Below, in pieces: positions 27,769-37,898 of a stretch of 64,000 bases of DNA (its first letter is position 1; each line of letters begins with the position of its first letter). Under the pieces are notes generated by a model. That model saw nothing but the letters and a program-made list of their open reading frames with translations, was not told the DNA's origin and made no database searches. The translations under genes and the position numbers were made by a program. This stretch comes from Fortiea contorta PCC 7126 (GTDB lineage Bacteria > Cyanobacteriota > Cyanobacteriia > Cyanobacteriales > Nostocaceae), in NCBI RefSeq assembly GCF_000332295.1, contig NZ_KB235930.1, positions 2,175,895-2,239,894 of the forward strand, read 5' to 3'.

Positions 27769-28557
27769 TTAACCCGGAACTTTCAAGTTTTCTGCACCTT
27801 GGGTAACTTTAGCAGAATCAATGCGATCGCCTTGTTGAATCTTGTTGACCACATCGAAGCCTTGAGTAACTTTCCCAAATACCGCATAGTTACCATCTAA
27901 AAAGCCTAGATCGGCTAAGGCAAAATAAAATTGGGAAGATGCTGAGTTTGGTTGTTGCGATCGCGCCATAGCCACCGCGCCAAGTTTATGCGTCAAAACA
28001 GGTGTTTCTGTAATTGTCTTACCATAAACTGGTTCTTTTGCACCTGTTGGTTTAATTTCTAAGGGTATAGTGCGCTCATTCCCTGTTTTTGAATCAATGT
28101 AACCGCCTGTTCCTAGTCTATTGGCGGGGAATTTTGGATCTTTACCTTGTGGATCGCCCCCCTGAACCACAAAGGGTTGGGGTTCCCGCACAACTCGATG
28201 GAAAACTAACCCATCATAAACGCCTTTTTGGACTAAATCTACGAAATTACCGGCTGTAATTGGGGCATTAGTGCCGTCTACTTCAATAGTAATCGGCGAG
28301 CCTTTAACCGTGACTACCACAGTAGCCTTACCTTCAAGCCGTGGTAAATCTTTCATTCCAGGAATACTCTCACTAGTAGTTTCTGACACAGTTGTTGCTT
28401 CAGTGGTTGTCGTGCTACTCGTCTGAGTTGCTGTGGAAGTAGCTGTCGAGGTTGGAGACGAAGCTGACGAAGTATCCTTCGGTGTTGAACATCCCCCCAA
28501 CATCAAAGCACCAACAATCAAAAGAGCAACCAAAAATTGTGGAAATTTTAACCGCAT
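27769..28557 (-). CDS. Lipoprotein cyclophilin-type peptidyl-prolyl isomerase
   Basis: A 262-residue exported cyclophilin. The N-terminus [24 protein letters not shown] carries a lipobox (LGGC, Cys23), followed by a Ser/Thr-rich linker of about 45 residues. The isomerase domain starts near [18 protein letters not shown] and has [10 protein letters not shown] and [13 protein letters not shown], close to the family. It would assist folding in the periplasm or thylakoid lumen, anchored by lipid. ATG at 28557 is preferred to a TTG two codons upstream. Confidence 0.9.
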   Translation of the reverse strand: MRLKFPQFLVALLIVGALMLGGCSTPKDTSSASSPTSTATSTATQTSSTTTTEATTVSETTSESIPGMKDLPRLEGKATVVVTVKGSPITIEVDGTNAPITAGNFVDLVQKGVYDGLVFHRVVREPQPFVVQGGDPQGKDPKFPANRLGTGGYIDSKTGNERTIPLEIKPTGAKEPVYGKTITETPVLTHKLGAVAMARSQQPNSASSQFYFALADLGFLDGNYAVFGKVTQGFDVVNKIQQGDRIDSAKVTQGAENLKVPG

Positions 28558-28563
28558 TACCAA

Positions 28564-28883
28564 TTACTGACTCAACCACAGTATCTTATCTTTATCAGGT
28601 AAATTAATCATCAATATCCTGAAAGATCCGGGCTATGTGGAGTCAGAAACTAACTTAATTTTTGGGCAATTTGCCGAGAGACGAAATTCATCTCCACCAT
28701 AGCGCTCAGGTAGACAATCCGGAAGCCAAGAAATTGCATGTGTAGTTATGTGTGTTCCACAAAATACCAAAAATCCCCATAGCCAAAGCAAAACAGAACT
28801 CATCAGTGCATAAAATCACAGCACCCAAATGTATATATTCATAGGGATTTGAATCAAACAAGCCTAGTTACAGGAGCACAATC
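28564..28883. other. Intergenic region, nothing recognised
   Basis: About 320 bp between the divergently read cyclophilin and Mo-nitrogenase-domain genes. It must contain promoters for both; I see no RNA gene, repeat or small gene. A caggag ribosome-binding site lies just before the ATG at 28884. Confidence 0.5.
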
Positions 28884-29171
28884 ATGACAACCTTAATGCC
28901 AATCCGGTTACACAACAACCTACTCCATCCAGTCCGCGAATGGTTAGAAGGAATAGAAATTCATAACCGCAAACTAGCTCATTTCTTGTGCAAAGCCATC
29001 CCCGCTCAATGTCCATTTGAGCGCGACATTCAATTATTTGGTCGCAAACTGTTTCATATTCCACCGATGTGTAAGTTAAATCCTCTCTACGAACAAGTAG
29101 TGAGTCTGCGGTTTAGAGCACTCTGTTTTCTTGCTGATCAATGCGGTGAAGATGTCACAGTTTATTGCTGA
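28884..29171 (+). CDS. Mo-dependent nitrogenase C-terminal domain protein
   Basis: A 95-residue small protein matching the domain named Mo-dependent nitrogenase family in cyanobacteria: IPAQCPFERDIQLFGRKLFHIPPMCKLNPLYEQV and LRFRALCFLADQCGEDV. The four cysteines are conserved in this family. Despite the name, its biochemical role is unknown and it occurs outside nif clusters, as here. A caggag motif eight bases upstream supports the start. Confidence 0.87.
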   Translation: MTTLMPIRLHNNLLHPVREWLEGIEIHNRKLAHFLCKAIPAQCPFERDIQLFGRKLFHIPPMCKLNPLYEQVVSLRFRALCFLADQCGEDVTVYC

Positions 29172-29359
29172 AATTAAGTAGGATAGTGATGCAACAGGCA
29201 TCAGCAGCCGCAGACTTACGGTTGTTACGTACCTTGGTCTATACTAAGCTAACGTAGAACTAATTAGATGTCTGGCTATGTAGTAGCGAGAACCTCTCTA
29301 AACTTTTCCCCGTCTGTGTATCTGCTTACCATATCCGGCTGAAATCACCAAAATTATCT

Positions 29360-30034
29360 ATGACGCACATCTTACTGGTTGAAGATGAAGTCAAACTGGC
29401 ACGATTCGTAGAATTGGAACTGAATTACGAAGGTTATCAAGTTAGCATCGCCTACGACGGCTTAACTGCACTCACCGCAGCGCGGGAGTTACACCCAGAT
29501 TTAGTAATTTTAGATTGGATGTTGCCTGGTTTATCAGGATTGGAAATTTGCCGTCGCCTGCGAAGTACTGGTGACAAAGTGCCCATAATTTTATTAACCG
29601 CCAAAGATGAAGTGAGCGATCGCGTCGCGGGCTTAGATGCTGGCGCTGATGATTATGTAGTTAAACCCTTCAGCGTCGAAGAACTATTAGCTAGAGTCCG
29701 CGCTCACTTACGAAGAAACCAGGAAGCAGACGCCGCAGACATTTTAGAATTTGAAGACTTGAGTTTAAATCGGCGCACACGGGAAGTATTTCGGGGTCAG
29801 CGGTTAATTGAGTTAACTGCTAAAGAATTTGATCTACTCGATTACTTACTCGCCCATCCACGACAGGTAATTACACGCGATCGCATTTTAGAAGAAGTCT
29901 GGGGTTACGACTTCATGGGCGATTCCAACATTATTGAAGTATACATTCGCTATTTGCGTCTCAAGCTCGAAGCCAACAAAGAAAAGCGCCTACTGCAAAC
30001 TGTACGCGGTGTCGGCTACGTTCTACGGGATTAA
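29360..30034 (+). CDS. OmpR-family response regulator
   Basis: A 224-residue two-component regulator. The receiver domain has acidic pocket residues at VEDEVKL, phospho-acceptor Asp in [10 protein letters not shown], and [27 protein letters not shown]; the winged-helix output domain runs from about 130 to [30 protein letters not shown]. It binds DNA when phosphorylated. No histidine kinase lies next to it. Several cyanobacterial regulators (for example NrrA or RppA types) look like this, so I give no symbol. The arsM-arsS pair lies 148 bp downstream on the same strand. Confidence 0.93.
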   Translation: MTHILLVEDEVKLARFVELELNYEGYQVSIAYDGLTALTAARELHPDLVILDWMLPGLSGLEICRRLRSTGDKVPIILLTAKDEVSDRVAGLDAGADDYVVKPFSVEELLARVRAHLRRNQEADAADILEFEDLSLNRRTREVFRGQRLIELTAKEFDLLDYLLAHPRQVITRDRILEEVWGYDFMGDSNIIEVYIRYLRLKLEANKEKRLLQTVRGVGYVLRD

Positions 30035-30181
30035 ACTAAGACTAGCGCTGTCCACTCAAATTTGCCAATTGCGTTGTCGAGTTTGGGTGGATTGCGCTCT
30101 CAGCAAAAACTCATTTAGTCGATATTTCACCGTACTAACATACACAAAATCAACTGTTTTTCAACTTTCAACTAGTTATTT

Positions 30182-31150
30182 ATGACTTACTTAGAGACAG
30201 CGGCGCAATTCTACCACGACGTAGCACAAACACCCCAAATAGGGCTATGTTGCGTGCAAAGCACACTCCTGCAACTACCAGGGCTAAAAATTCCTCTACC
30301 AATGCAAGAAATGAACTATGGTTGCGGTACTACAGTTCATCCCGCCGAATTAGCCAACCAACCCACCGTTTTGTATGTTGGCGTTGGTGGTGGTTTAGAA
30401 GCTTTACAATTCGCTTATTTTTCTCGCCGTCCAGGTGCAGTCATTGCTATTGAACCAGTCGCAGCTATGCGAGAAGCCGCTACACGTAACTTAGAAATTG
30501 CGGCTCAAGAAAATTCCTGGTTTGATACCAGTTTTGTGAAAATCTGCGAGGGTGATGCTTTTAGCTTACCCATTGCCGATGCTTCCGTGGATGTCGTTGC
30601 TCAAAATTGCCTCTTCAACATCTTTGAACCAGAAGATTTAACCCGCGCTTTAAAAGAAGCATTTCGTGCCTTAAAATTAGGTGGACGCTTGCAGATGAGT
30701 GATCCTATTGCTACTCGTTCGATTCCACCACATTTACAACAAGATGAGAGACTACGCGCCATGTGTTTATCAGGCGCTCTCACCTACGAAGAATATATTC
30801 AACTAATCATTAATGCTGGCTTTGGTCAAGTTGAAATTCGTGCTCGCCGCCCCTATCGTCTATTAGATACTGCAACATACAACCTCGATACAAATTTACT
30901 GCTAGAAAGCCTTGATTCTGTTTCTTTTAAAGTAGCGATTCCTGAAGATGGCGCTTGTGTTTTTACTGGAAAAACAGCAATTTATGCTGGTACAGAAACG
31001 TTTTTTGATGATCGTGCTGGACACATATTACAGCCTGGTATTCCTGCTGCAGTCTGTGACAAAACTGCTGCCAAACTTGCAGCTTCGATGCCAAATGAAA
31101 TTATCATTACTGATTCAACCTGGAATTATGATGGCGGTGGTTGCTGTTAA
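30182..31150 (+). CDS. arsM: Arsenosugar-pathway arsenite methyltransferase (ArsM)
   Basis: A 322-residue SAM-dependent methyltransferase. The SAM-binding motif is VLYVGVGGGLEALQFA, followed by MSDPIATRSIPPHLQ in the second half. It starts with a CC pair (GLCCVQST) and YGCGTTVHPAEL, cysteines fitting arsenic binding, and ends in DGGGCC. Together with arsS 34 bp downstream, it matches the cyanobacterial arsenosugar synthesis pair: ArsM makes dimethylarsinate-type species that ArsS couples to an adenosyl-derived sugar. Arsenic regulation is not visible (no ArsR gene alongside). Confidence 0.87.
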   Translation: MTYLETAAQFYHDVAQTPQIGLCCVQSTLLQLPGLKIPLPMQEMNYGCGTTVHPAELANQPTVLYVGVGGGLEALQFAYFSRRPGAVIAIEPVAAMREAATRNLEIAAQENSWFDTSFVKICEGDAFSLPIADASVDVVAQNCLFNIFEPEDLTRALKEAFRALKLGGRLQMSDPIATRSIPPHLQQDERLRAMCLSGALTYEEYIQLIINAGFGQVEIRARRPYRLLDTATYNLDTNLLLESLDSVSFKVAIPEDGACVFTGKTAIYAGTETFFDDRAGHILQPGIPAAVCDKTAAKLAASMPNEIIITDSTWNYDGGGCC

Positions 31151-31184
31151 AATAAATGCTGCATTCTTACTCACTAAGAAGTAA

Positions 31185-32189
31185 ATGACTACACCACTTA
31201 ATCAAGTTGATATTCAAGTAACGCCGTTCAAACACAAACTCAGCGACCCTTTAATTAAAAAGCCTATCACTGTTCTACAAATTAATCTGGGCAAACGCTG
31301 TAACCTCGCTTGCACACACTGTCATGTCGAAGCTAGCCCAAAACGGACAGAAGAACTTTCCTCAGAAATTTGTCAACAATTGATTGAGTTAATTCATAAA
31401 TTTCCCCAAATTAAAATTGTAGATTTAACAGGCGGTGCACCAGAAATTAATTATGGATTTAAGCCATTAGTAGCAGCCGCCAAAACAACAGGTAAACAAG
31501 TAATTGTCAGGTCTAATTTGACCATTTATTTTGCCGACGGATTTGGTGATCTACCAGATTTTTTGGCGGAAAATCAAGTGAGAATTGTCGCTTCTCTTCC
31601 CTGCTATCTAGCCGATAATGTTGATAGAATGCGTGGCTCTGGTGTTTTTAATGATTCCGTCAAAGCTTTGCAGTGGCTTAATCAACTCGGTTATGGGCAA
31701 AACCCAGATTTAGTCTTGGATTTAGTATTTAATCCGCAATTACCCACAACGGAAAAATTTTCTTTATCTCCCGAACAAACCAGCCTAGAAAGGGACTATA
31801 AAATGTTCTTGAAAGAGCATTTTAATATCGTCTTCAATCATCTATTCACCATTATTAACCTGCCAGTTGGCAGAACTAAAATGCATTTAGAAAAGAAAAA
31901 AACATACACTAAATATTTGCATTTTTTAGAAGCAAACTTTAACAGCGATACAGTCGAACATTTAATGTGCCTTGATCAACTCTCAGTTGACTATTTGGGC
32001 AATATCTACGATTGTGACTTCAATCAAATGATGAATCTACCTGCAAGAAATTGTCATGGTGAGGTTTTGACAATTAATCAACTGCTTGCATCGGGTAATT
32101 TAGACTTAATTACAGAAATACAAACCGCTGCTTACTGCTATGGTTGCACTGCTGGGTGTGGTTCTAGTTGCGGCGGCACTCTGCTATAG
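31185..32189 (+). CDS. arsS: Radical SAM protein ArsS (arsenosugar biosynthesis)
   Basis: A 334-residue radical SAM enzyme with the CxxxCxxC cluster motif in GKRCNLACTHCHVEASP and a cysteine-rich end (YCYGCTAGCGSSCGG) that may bind extra iron-sulfur or the arsenical. Family motifs IVDLTGGAPE, LDLVFNPQLP and FNHLFTIINLPVGR are typical. It is proposed to form the carbon-arsenic bond to a 5'-deoxyadenosyl unit. It is 34 bp after arsM on the same strand, an operon by spacing, closed by a terminator at 32294-32330. Confidence 0.9.
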   Translation: MTTPLNQVDIQVTPFKHKLSDPLIKKPITVLQINLGKRCNLACTHCHVEASPKRTEELSSEICQQLIELIHKFPQIKIVDLTGGAPEINYGFKPLVAAAKTTGKQVIVRSNLTIYFADGFGDLPDFLAENQVRIVASLPCYLADNVDRMRGSGVFNDSVKALQWLNQLGYGQNPDLVLDLVFNPQLPTTEKFSLSPEQTSLERDYKMFLKEHFNIVFNHLFTIINLPVGRTKMHLEKKKTYTKYLHFLEANFNSDTVEHLMCLDQLSVDYLGNIYDCDFNQMMNLPARNCHGEVLTINQLLASGNLDLITEIQTAAYCYGCTAGCGSSCGGTLL

Positions 32190-32293
32190 AGCCTATTTTA
32201 ATTACATCTGCCAAAAAATAATCTTTTGTTACACTCGCAAGGTTGTAAGTATATGATGGTATCAGTTAAGTCTCCTCACACCACATCAAAAAG

Positions 32294-32330
32294 CCGTGAA
32301 CTCTACTAAGTTTTCACGGTCTTTATTTTT
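32294..32330 (+). terminator. Rho-independent terminator after arsS
   Basis: The stem ccgtgaa/ttcacgg (32294-32300 and 32313-32319) is followed by tctttattttt. It lies 100 bp downstream of the arsS stop and upstream of the psbA promoter, so it separates the two units. Confidence 0.7.
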
Positions 32331-32576
32331 TAGAGCAATAGCTGACGCATATTAGATTGAAACGGCTATTGACTCATCCAAACTTTGTATACATTCATTA
32401 ACATTTTCTGATAGTGGCTAATCAGACAATGTTTTTAATCCACAAAATCTCAATACCCGGCGATCGCATTTTCCGCAACGTCCCCAAATGTCCTTGTGCT
32501 CAGGTCTTGACTTGATTGCTCAACCCTTTGCTCAGTGGCTATTTAGCGAAAATATGATTTTTTTTTCGCCAACCCC

Positions 32577-32603
32577 TTTACAAATTGAAATAATGCCTAT
32601 AAT
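32577..32603 (+). promoter_or_regulatory. Likely psbA promoter (tttaca ... tataat)
   Basis: A perfect -10 hexamer TATAAT (32598-32603) has tttaca (32577-32582) 15 bp upstream as a possible -35, a shorter spacing than usual. It lies about 63 bp before the psbA ATG. Cyanobacterial psbA promoters usually have tttaca/ttgaca-like -35 elements, so this is the best candidate, not proven. Confidence 0.5.
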
Positions 32604-32665
32604 GTTGAGTACAGGTAAGCAAATTTGCTCACCGCATTATAATAACATCAAGCACTCATAAAACA

Positions 32666-33748
32666 ATGACAACAACCTTACAACAGCGCTCAAGCGCTAA
32701 CGTATGGGGCAAGTTTTGCGAGTGGATCACCAGCACCGAAAACCGCATTTATGTAGGTTGGTTCGGCGTACTCATGATCCCCACCTTGCTAGCTGCCACA
32801 GTATGCTTCACCATCGCCTTCATCGCTGCACCCCCAGTAGACATCGATGGTATTCGTGAACCAGTAGCAGGTTCATTGATCTACGGAAACAACATCATCT
32901 CCGGCGCAGTAGTGCCTTCCTCCAACGCCATCGGCTTGCACTTCTATCCAATATGGGAAGCAGCATCCTTAGATGAGTGGTTGTACAACGGTGGTCCTTA
33001 CCAATTGGTAGTATTCCACTTCTTGATCGGATGTGCTTGCTACCTAGGCCGTCAGTGGGAATTATCCTACCGCTTAGGAATGCGTCCTTGGATCTGCGTA
33101 GCATACTCAGCACCTTTGGCGTCAGCAGCAGCAGTATTCTTGATCTACCCAATTGGTCAAGGATCATTCTCTGACGGTATGCCTTTGGGTATCTCCGGCA
33201 CATTCAACTTCATGATCGTGTTCCAAGCAGAGCACAACATCTTGATGCACCCCTTCCACATGTTGGGAGTAGCAGGTGTATTCGGCGGTTCATTGTTCTC
33301 GGCAATGCACGGAAGTTTGGTAACATCTTCCTTAGTTCGTGAAACCACCGAAACCGAATCATTGAACTACGGTTACAAGTTCGGACAAGAAGAAGAAACC
33401 TACAACATCGTTGCAGCCCACGGCTACTTCGGTCGTTTGATATTCCAATACGCTTCATTCAACAACAGCCGTTCACTGCACTTCTTGCTAGCAGCATGGC
33501 CAGTAGTTGGTATTTGGTTCACAGCATTGGGCGTCAGCACAATGGCGTTCAACTTGAACGGATTCAACTTCAACCAATCAGTCATCGACTCACAAGGTCG
33601 TGTCATCAGTACCTGGGCTGACGTGATCAACCGCGCTAACTTGGGTATGGAAGTAATGCACGAGCGCAACGCTCACAACTTCCCTCTAGACTTGGCTGCT
33701 GGTGATGTAGCGCCTGTTGCTATCAGCGCTCCTGCTATCAACGGTTAA
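32666..33748 (+). CDS. psbA: Photosystem II D1 protein
   Basis: A 360-residue D1, the reaction-centre subunit carrying the donor and acceptor sites of photosystem II in the thylakoid. Ligands of the oxygen-evolving cluster are all present: Asp170, Glu189, His332, Glu333, His337, Asp342 and the mature C-terminus Ala344; also Tyr161, His190, His198, and Ser264 of the QB site. Residue 130 is Gln, so this is of the standard (D1:1-like) form rather than the Glu130 high-light form. The C-terminal 16 residues are removed by CtpA. It has a promoter candidate upstream and a strong terminator downstream. Confidence 0.98.
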   Translation: MTTTLQQRSSANVWGKFCEWITSTENRIYVGWFGVLMIPTLLAATVCFTIAFIAAPPVDIDGIREPVAGSLIYGNNIISGAVVPSSNAIGLHFYPIWEAASLDEWLYNGGPYQLVVFHFLIGCACYLGRQWELSYRLGMRPWICVAYSAPLASAAAVFLIYPIGQGSFSDGMPLGISGTFNFMIVFQAEHNILMHPFHMLGVAGVFGGSLFSAMHGSLVTSSLVRETTETESLNYGYKFGQEEETYNIVAAHGYFGRLIFQYASFNNSRSLHFLLAAWPVVGIWFTALGVSTMAFNLNGFNFNQSVIDSQGRVISTWADVINRANLGMEVMHERNAHNFPLDLAAGDVAPVAISAPAING

Positions 33749-33772
33749 TTCTCCACTCAGTTTTAGCTGAAT

Positions 33773-33808
33773 AAAAAGCGCCCCCCGGTTTCCGAGGGGC
33801 GCTTTTTT
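33773..33808 (+). terminator. Strong Rho-independent terminator after psbA
   Basis: An aaaaagcgcccc/ggggcgctttttt hairpin (33773-33808) with an extended T run lies 24 bp after the psbA stop. It ends psbA transcription and insulates aroC. Confidence 0.9.
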
Positions 33809-33928
33809 GGCGCTACTGAATTTGAATATGAAATTCAAAATCTCTGCGCGCCGCTCCTGTTGCTTGCTATATCTTTAATCATTGGAGTTCAGGTAGAATA
33901 CATAAGCCTAATACTTTTCCTCAAGATC

Positions 33929-35017
33929 ATGGGTAACACTTTTGGGCATCTATTTCGCGTTACTACTTTTGGCGAGTCTCACGGGGGTGGTGTGGGAGTT
34001 GTCATTGATGGCTGTCCTCCACAACTAGAAATTTCTCAACAAGAAATACAGTACGAGTTAGACAGACGACGCCCAGGACAAAGTAAAATTACGACGCCTC
34101 GTAAAGAAGCAGATACTTGTGAGATATTATCTGGAATATTCGAGGGTAAAACTTTGGGTACGCCCATAGCAATTTTGGTACGAAACCAAGACACTCGCCC
34201 CCAAGATTATGATGAGATGGCACAAAAGTATCGCCCTTCCCACGCTGACGCGACCTATGATGCCAAATATGGTATTCGTAACTGGCAAGGTGGGGGCAGG
34301 TCATCGGCACGTGAGACAATTGGGAGAGTTGCAGCTGGTGCGATCGCTAAAAAAATTCTTCGTCAAATCGCCAATGTTGAAATCATCGGCTATGTCAAGC
34401 GGATCAAAGAATTAGAAGGATTAGTTGACCCCAACACTGTCACCTTAGAACAGGTGGAAAGCAACATTGTCCGCTGTCCTGATGCAGAAATCAGCGATCG
34501 CATGATTGAATTAATAGAACAAACTGGTAGAAAAGGTGATTCTATCGGTGGTGTAGTGGAATGCGTAGCACGAAACGTACCTAAAGGTTTAGGGGAGCCA
34601 GTATTTGATAAATTAGAAGCAGATATTGCCAAAGCTGTGATGTCTCTCCCAGCTAGTAAAGGGTTTGAAATTGGCTCTGGTTTTGCGGGGACTTTGCTAA
34701 CAGGAATTGAACATAACGACGAATTTTATCTAGATGAAAATGGAGAAATCCGCACCGTAACCAACCGTTCTGGTGGGATTCAAGGAGGAATTTCTAACGG
34801 TGAAAATATCATTTTACGAGTTGCATTTAAACCCACAGCTACCATTAGAAAAGAGCAGAAAACTGTGACTCGTGAAGGCGAAGAAACAGTATTAGCTGCC
34901 AAAGGACGCCATGATCCTTGTGTATTACCCCGCGCTGTGCCGATGGTAGAGGCGATGATAGCTTTGGTGCTGTGCGACCATTTGTTACGCCATCATGGGC
35001 AATGTCGGGTGTTGTAG
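33929..35017 (+). CDS. aroC: Chorismate synthase
   Basis: A 362-residue chorismate synthase, last step of the shikimate pathway: it converts 5-enolpyruvylshikimate 3-phosphate to chorismate with reduced FMN. The N-terminus [20 protein letters not shown] and the signatures [34 protein letters not shown], and [17 protein letters not shown] are complete. ATG at 33929 is used, since the upstream extension from 33860 is not conserved in the family. Length matches the usual 360-390. Confidence 0.96.
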   Translation: MGNTFGHLFRVTTFGESHGGGVGVVIDGCPPQLEISQQEIQYELDRRRPGQSKITTPRKEADTCEILSGIFEGKTLGTPIAILVRNQDTRPQDYDEMAQKYRPSHADATYDAKYGIRNWQGGGRSSARETIGRVAAGAIAKKILRQIANVEIIGYVKRIKELEGLVDPNTVTLEQVESNIVRCPDAEISDRMIELIEQTGRKGDSIGGVVECVARNVPKGLGEPVFDKLEADIAKAVMSLPASKGFEIGSGFAGTLLTGIEHNDEFYLDENGEIRTVTNRSGGIQGGISNGENIILRVAFKPTATIRKEQKTVTREGEETVLAAKGRHDPCVLPRAVPMVEAMIALVLCDHLLRHHGQCRVL

Positions 35018-35060
35018 GATATCTAGTACAGCGTTGCATTCAAAAGAAGGGCGATCGTTG

Positions 35061-35537
35061 ATGAGTAAGGCAACGAGCTACAACCGAGACTTTCTGTTTT
35101 GGACACAACAACAAGCCGAGTACTTAAAGAAAGGATATTGGGCTGATTTAGACATCCAAAACTTAGTAGAAGAACTAGAAGCTTTGGGGCGCAGCGAACA
35201 GAAAGAACTCGGTAGCTACTGACAGGTGCTATTAATGCATTTGCTCAAATACCAGTATCAACCTGAACGCAAAACCAAAAACTGGGATAATACCATCTCC
35301 AACTGTCGAGATAAAATTCAAGATTGTCTAGAAGATACTCCTAGTTTGCAACGTTTTCTTGAAGATCCAGTGTGGATACAAAAATATTACCGCCGCGCTT
35401 GTCGAGACGCAGTTAAAGAAACACAAAAATCTATAGAAACTTTTCCTGTTGAATGTCCTTTTTTAATTGAACAGATAATTGACCCAAGCTTCCAATTAAT
35501 CAGAAGTCAAAATTATGAACATTCAACTTTAAGTTGA
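35061..35537 (+). pseudogene. DUF29 family protein interrupted by an in-frame TGA
   Basis: The two halves are in the same frame: MSKATSYNRDFLFWTQQQAEY to SEQKELGSY, then TGA (35220-35222), then QVLLMHLLKYQYQPERKT to IDPSFQLIRS. Together they make one normal-length DUF29 protein (about 158 codons), so one sense codon, probably leucine, has become a stop. Either the gene is inactivated or the TGA is a sequence error; the frame is otherwise intact, suggesting a recent change. The function of DUF29 is unknown. An intact relative is at 14283-14735. Confidence 0.85.
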
Positions 35538-35749
35538 AGATGGGTATGTTTCCTAGTAGTCATCAAATATTTGTGATTCAATGCGGAAACTTGAAACAAA
35601 ATAATTTATTGTTTATAATTAATCTAAAAAATAGGTATATCACTTATTAATAGATTCAGTTTTTTCTTGGAAAAACAGTGCAAATTAGGTGTAAAATTAT
35701 TCACTTAATCAAGAAAAAGTTAATGGACTAATCAAAAAATAATCTAATA

Positions 35750-36004
35750 ATGGATTTTATAACAATTCTCGGATTAACTGCTGCCACAATCACCACAATT
35801 TCTTTTTTGCCACAAATGATTAAAACTTGGCGAAGGAAATCAGCAAAAGATGTTTCTCTCGTCACGCTGATTACATTTATAATTGGGATTTTTTTGTGGT
35901 TAATTTATGGAATTTTTCTACAATCTTTACCGATTATTCTGGCAAATGGCGTGACATTAGTTTTTAACTTGATAATCCTATGGCTTAAAATTAAATATAG
36001 ATAA
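35750..36004 (+). CDS. SemiSWEET sugar transporter
   Basis: An 84-residue protein of three transmembrane helices with the PQ-loop signature: TISFLPQMIKTWRRKSAKDVSL, followed by IGIFLWLIYGIFLQSLPIILANGVTLVFNLIILWL. This is half of a SWEET transporter; bacterial SemiSWEETs form homodimers that move sugars by alternating access. Length and motif fit the family exactly. The following radical SAM gene starts 21 bp later and may share a transcript. Confidence 0.92.
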   Translation: MDFITILGLTAATITTISFLPQMIKTWRRKSAKDVSLVTLITFIIGIFLWLIYGIFLQSLPIILANGVTLVFNLIILWLKIKYR

Positions 36005-36025
36005 CCTTGTCTCAAACAAACACCT

Positions 36026-37672
36026 GTGACATCCTCTCTCTTCGGCTCTGAACGCCTCTTATTTACCCCCACTACCCCCAACACCGACGCCATACCAGTG
36101 ATTTTTGCCTTTCCGAATGAGTACAGCGTGGGTATTACGAGCCTTGGCTATCAGGTGGTATGGGCGACTTTAGCAATGCGTGATGATGTGCAGGTGAGCC
36201 GCTTATTTACTGATATTCATGAACAACTACCAAGAAGACCGGAAATTGTCGGATTTTCAATTTCTTGGGAATTGGATTATGTGAATATTTTAAATTTGCT
36301 GGAATTTTTGGAAATTCCTATTAGATCCACTGCTCGTCATGATCATCATCCGATAATTTTTGGTGGCGGCCCTGTTCTCACTGCTAATCCTGAACCTTTC
36401 GCTGATTTTTTTGATGTGATTCTTTTAGGTGACGGAGAAAATTTGCTGGGAGATTTTATTAATTGTTATCAAGAAGTCAGGAAAGCTTCTAGAGAAACTC
36501 AACTTAAAACACTTGCAAAAGTACCAGGAATTTATGTTCCTAGTTTGTATGAGGTGGAATATCACACTACAGATGGTGAGGTCAAATCTATTAAACCGAT
36601 TGACTCAGAAATTCCGGCAATAGTGCAAAAGCAAACTTATCGAGGAAATACTCTATCTGCTTCTACGGTAGTCACAGACAAAGCTGCTTGGGAAAATATT
36701 TATATGGTGGAGGTGGTGAGAAGCTGTCCGGAAATGTGTCGCTTTTGTTTGGCGAGTTATCTCACCTTACCTTTTAGAACCGCGAGTTTACAAGGTTCAT
36801 TAATTCCAGCTATTGAAAGAGGTTTACAAGTTACAAAACGACTGGGTTTATTGGGTGCTTCTGTAACTCAACATCCAGAATTTACCACGTTATTAGATTA
36901 TATTAGTCAACCAAAGTATGATGATGTCCGTTTAAGTATTGCTTCAGTCAGAACCAATACGGTAACAATGCAGTTAGCAGAAACTTTGGCAAAACGAGAC
37001 ACGCGATCGCTTACCATTGCTGTAGAAAGTGGCTCAGAAAAATTAAGGCAAATCGTCAACAAAAAACTCAACAACGATGAAATCATCCAAGCAGCAATCA
37101 ACGCCAAAGCTGGCGGCTTGTCAAGCTTGAAACTCTACGGGATGGTGGGGATTCCCGGTGAAGAACCAGAAGATTTAGATCAAACTGTGGCAATGATGCG
37201 TAGTATAAAAAAAGCAGTTCCAGGATTGCGATTAACACTAGGATGCAGTACTTTTGTACCCAAAGCACACACGCCGTTTCAGTGGTTTGGGGTAAATCGC
37301 CAATCGGAAAAGCGGTTGCAGATGTTACAAAAACAGCTAAAACCCCAGGGCATAGAGTTTCGCCCCGAAAGCTATAACTGGTCTATTATACAGGCTTTAT
37401 TGTCCAGAGGCGATCGCCGACTCTCTCATTTGCTTGAACTTACCCGCGACTTTGGCGACTCTCTGGGTAGCTATAAACGGGCTTTCAAACAACTCAAAGC
37501 ACAAATTCCCGACTTAGATTTTTACGTCCACACCAACTGGTCAACAGAGCAAATACTACCTTGGAGCCACTTGCAAGGGCCGCTACCACAGTCTACACTA
37601 CTGAAGCACTTAGCTGATGCTACCAGTCATTTCGACTCTCCCCTGAAGCAACTCCAGCCATTGAATTCTTAG
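36026..37672 (+). CDS. B12-binding-type radical SAM protein
   Basis: A 548-residue radical SAM enzyme with an N-terminal cobalamin-binding-like domain (VGFSISWELDYVNILNLLEF and IIFGGGPVLTANPEPF) and a central cluster motif CxxxCxxC in RSCPEMCRFCLASYL. The remainder has SVRTNTVTMQLAETL and KLYGMVGIPGEEPEDLDQT, typical of the B12-binding radical SAM superfamily. The substrate is unknown. The start is GTG at 36026, only 21 bp after the SemiSWEET stop; the following CPXCG gene begins about 12 bp after it, making a compact plus-strand block. Confidence 0.87.
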   Translation: MTSSLFGSERLLFTPTTPNTDAIPVIFAFPNEYSVGITSLGYQVVWATLAMRDDVQVSRLFTDIHEQLPRRPEIVGFSISWELDYVNILNLLEFLEIPIRSTARHDHHPIIFGGGPVLTANPEPFADFFDVILLGDGENLLGDFINCYQEVRKASRETQLKTLAKVPGIYVPSLYEVEYHTTDGEVKSIKPIDSEIPAIVQKQTYRGNTLSASTVVTDKAAWENIYMVEVVRSCPEMCRFCLASYLTLPFRTASLQGSLIPAIERGLQVTKRLGLLGASVTQHPEFTTLLDYISQPKYDDVRLSIASVRTNTVTMQLAETLAKRDTRSLTIAVESGSEKLRQIVNKKLNNDEIIQAAINAKAGGLSSLKLYGMVGIPGEEPEDLDQTVAMMRSIKKAVPGLRLTLGCSTFVPKAHTPFQWFGVNRQSEKRLQMLQKQLKPQGIEFRPESYNWSIIQALLSRGDRRLSHLLELTRDFGDSLGSYKRAFKQLKAQIPDLDFYVHTNWSTEQILPWSHLQGPLPQSTLLKHLADATSHFDSPLKQLQPLNS

Positions 37673-37683
37673 CTTAAAACTTG

Positions 37684-37872
37684 ATGCAAAACACATCTGA
37701 ATATTACTGCGCCTATTGCGGTGAACCAAACTTAACTTTTATTGATTTAAGTGCAGGAGGACAGCAATCCTATGTAGAAGATTGTCAAGTATGCTGTCAC
37801 CCAAATGTTCTCTACGTCCGGGTCGATGAAGAGACCCTAGAAATAGAAATTGATACCGAATACGCAGGCTAA
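37684..37872 (+). CDS. CPXCG-motif cysteine-rich small protein
   Basis: A 62-residue protein with paired cysteines CAYCGEPN and CQVCCHPN spaced as a zinc ribbon, and an acidic C-terminus. It matches the CPXCG small-protein family, of unknown role. It starts 12 bp after the radical SAM gene stop, so they are likely cotranscribed. The ATG at 37684 is preferred to a preceding TTG. Confidence 0.8.
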   Translation: MQNTSEYYCAYCGEPNLTFIDLSAGGQQSYVEDCQVCCHPNVLYVRVDEETLEIEIDTEYAG

Positions 37873-37898
37873 GGTAAGTTTTTCTGATAGTTTTTTCC

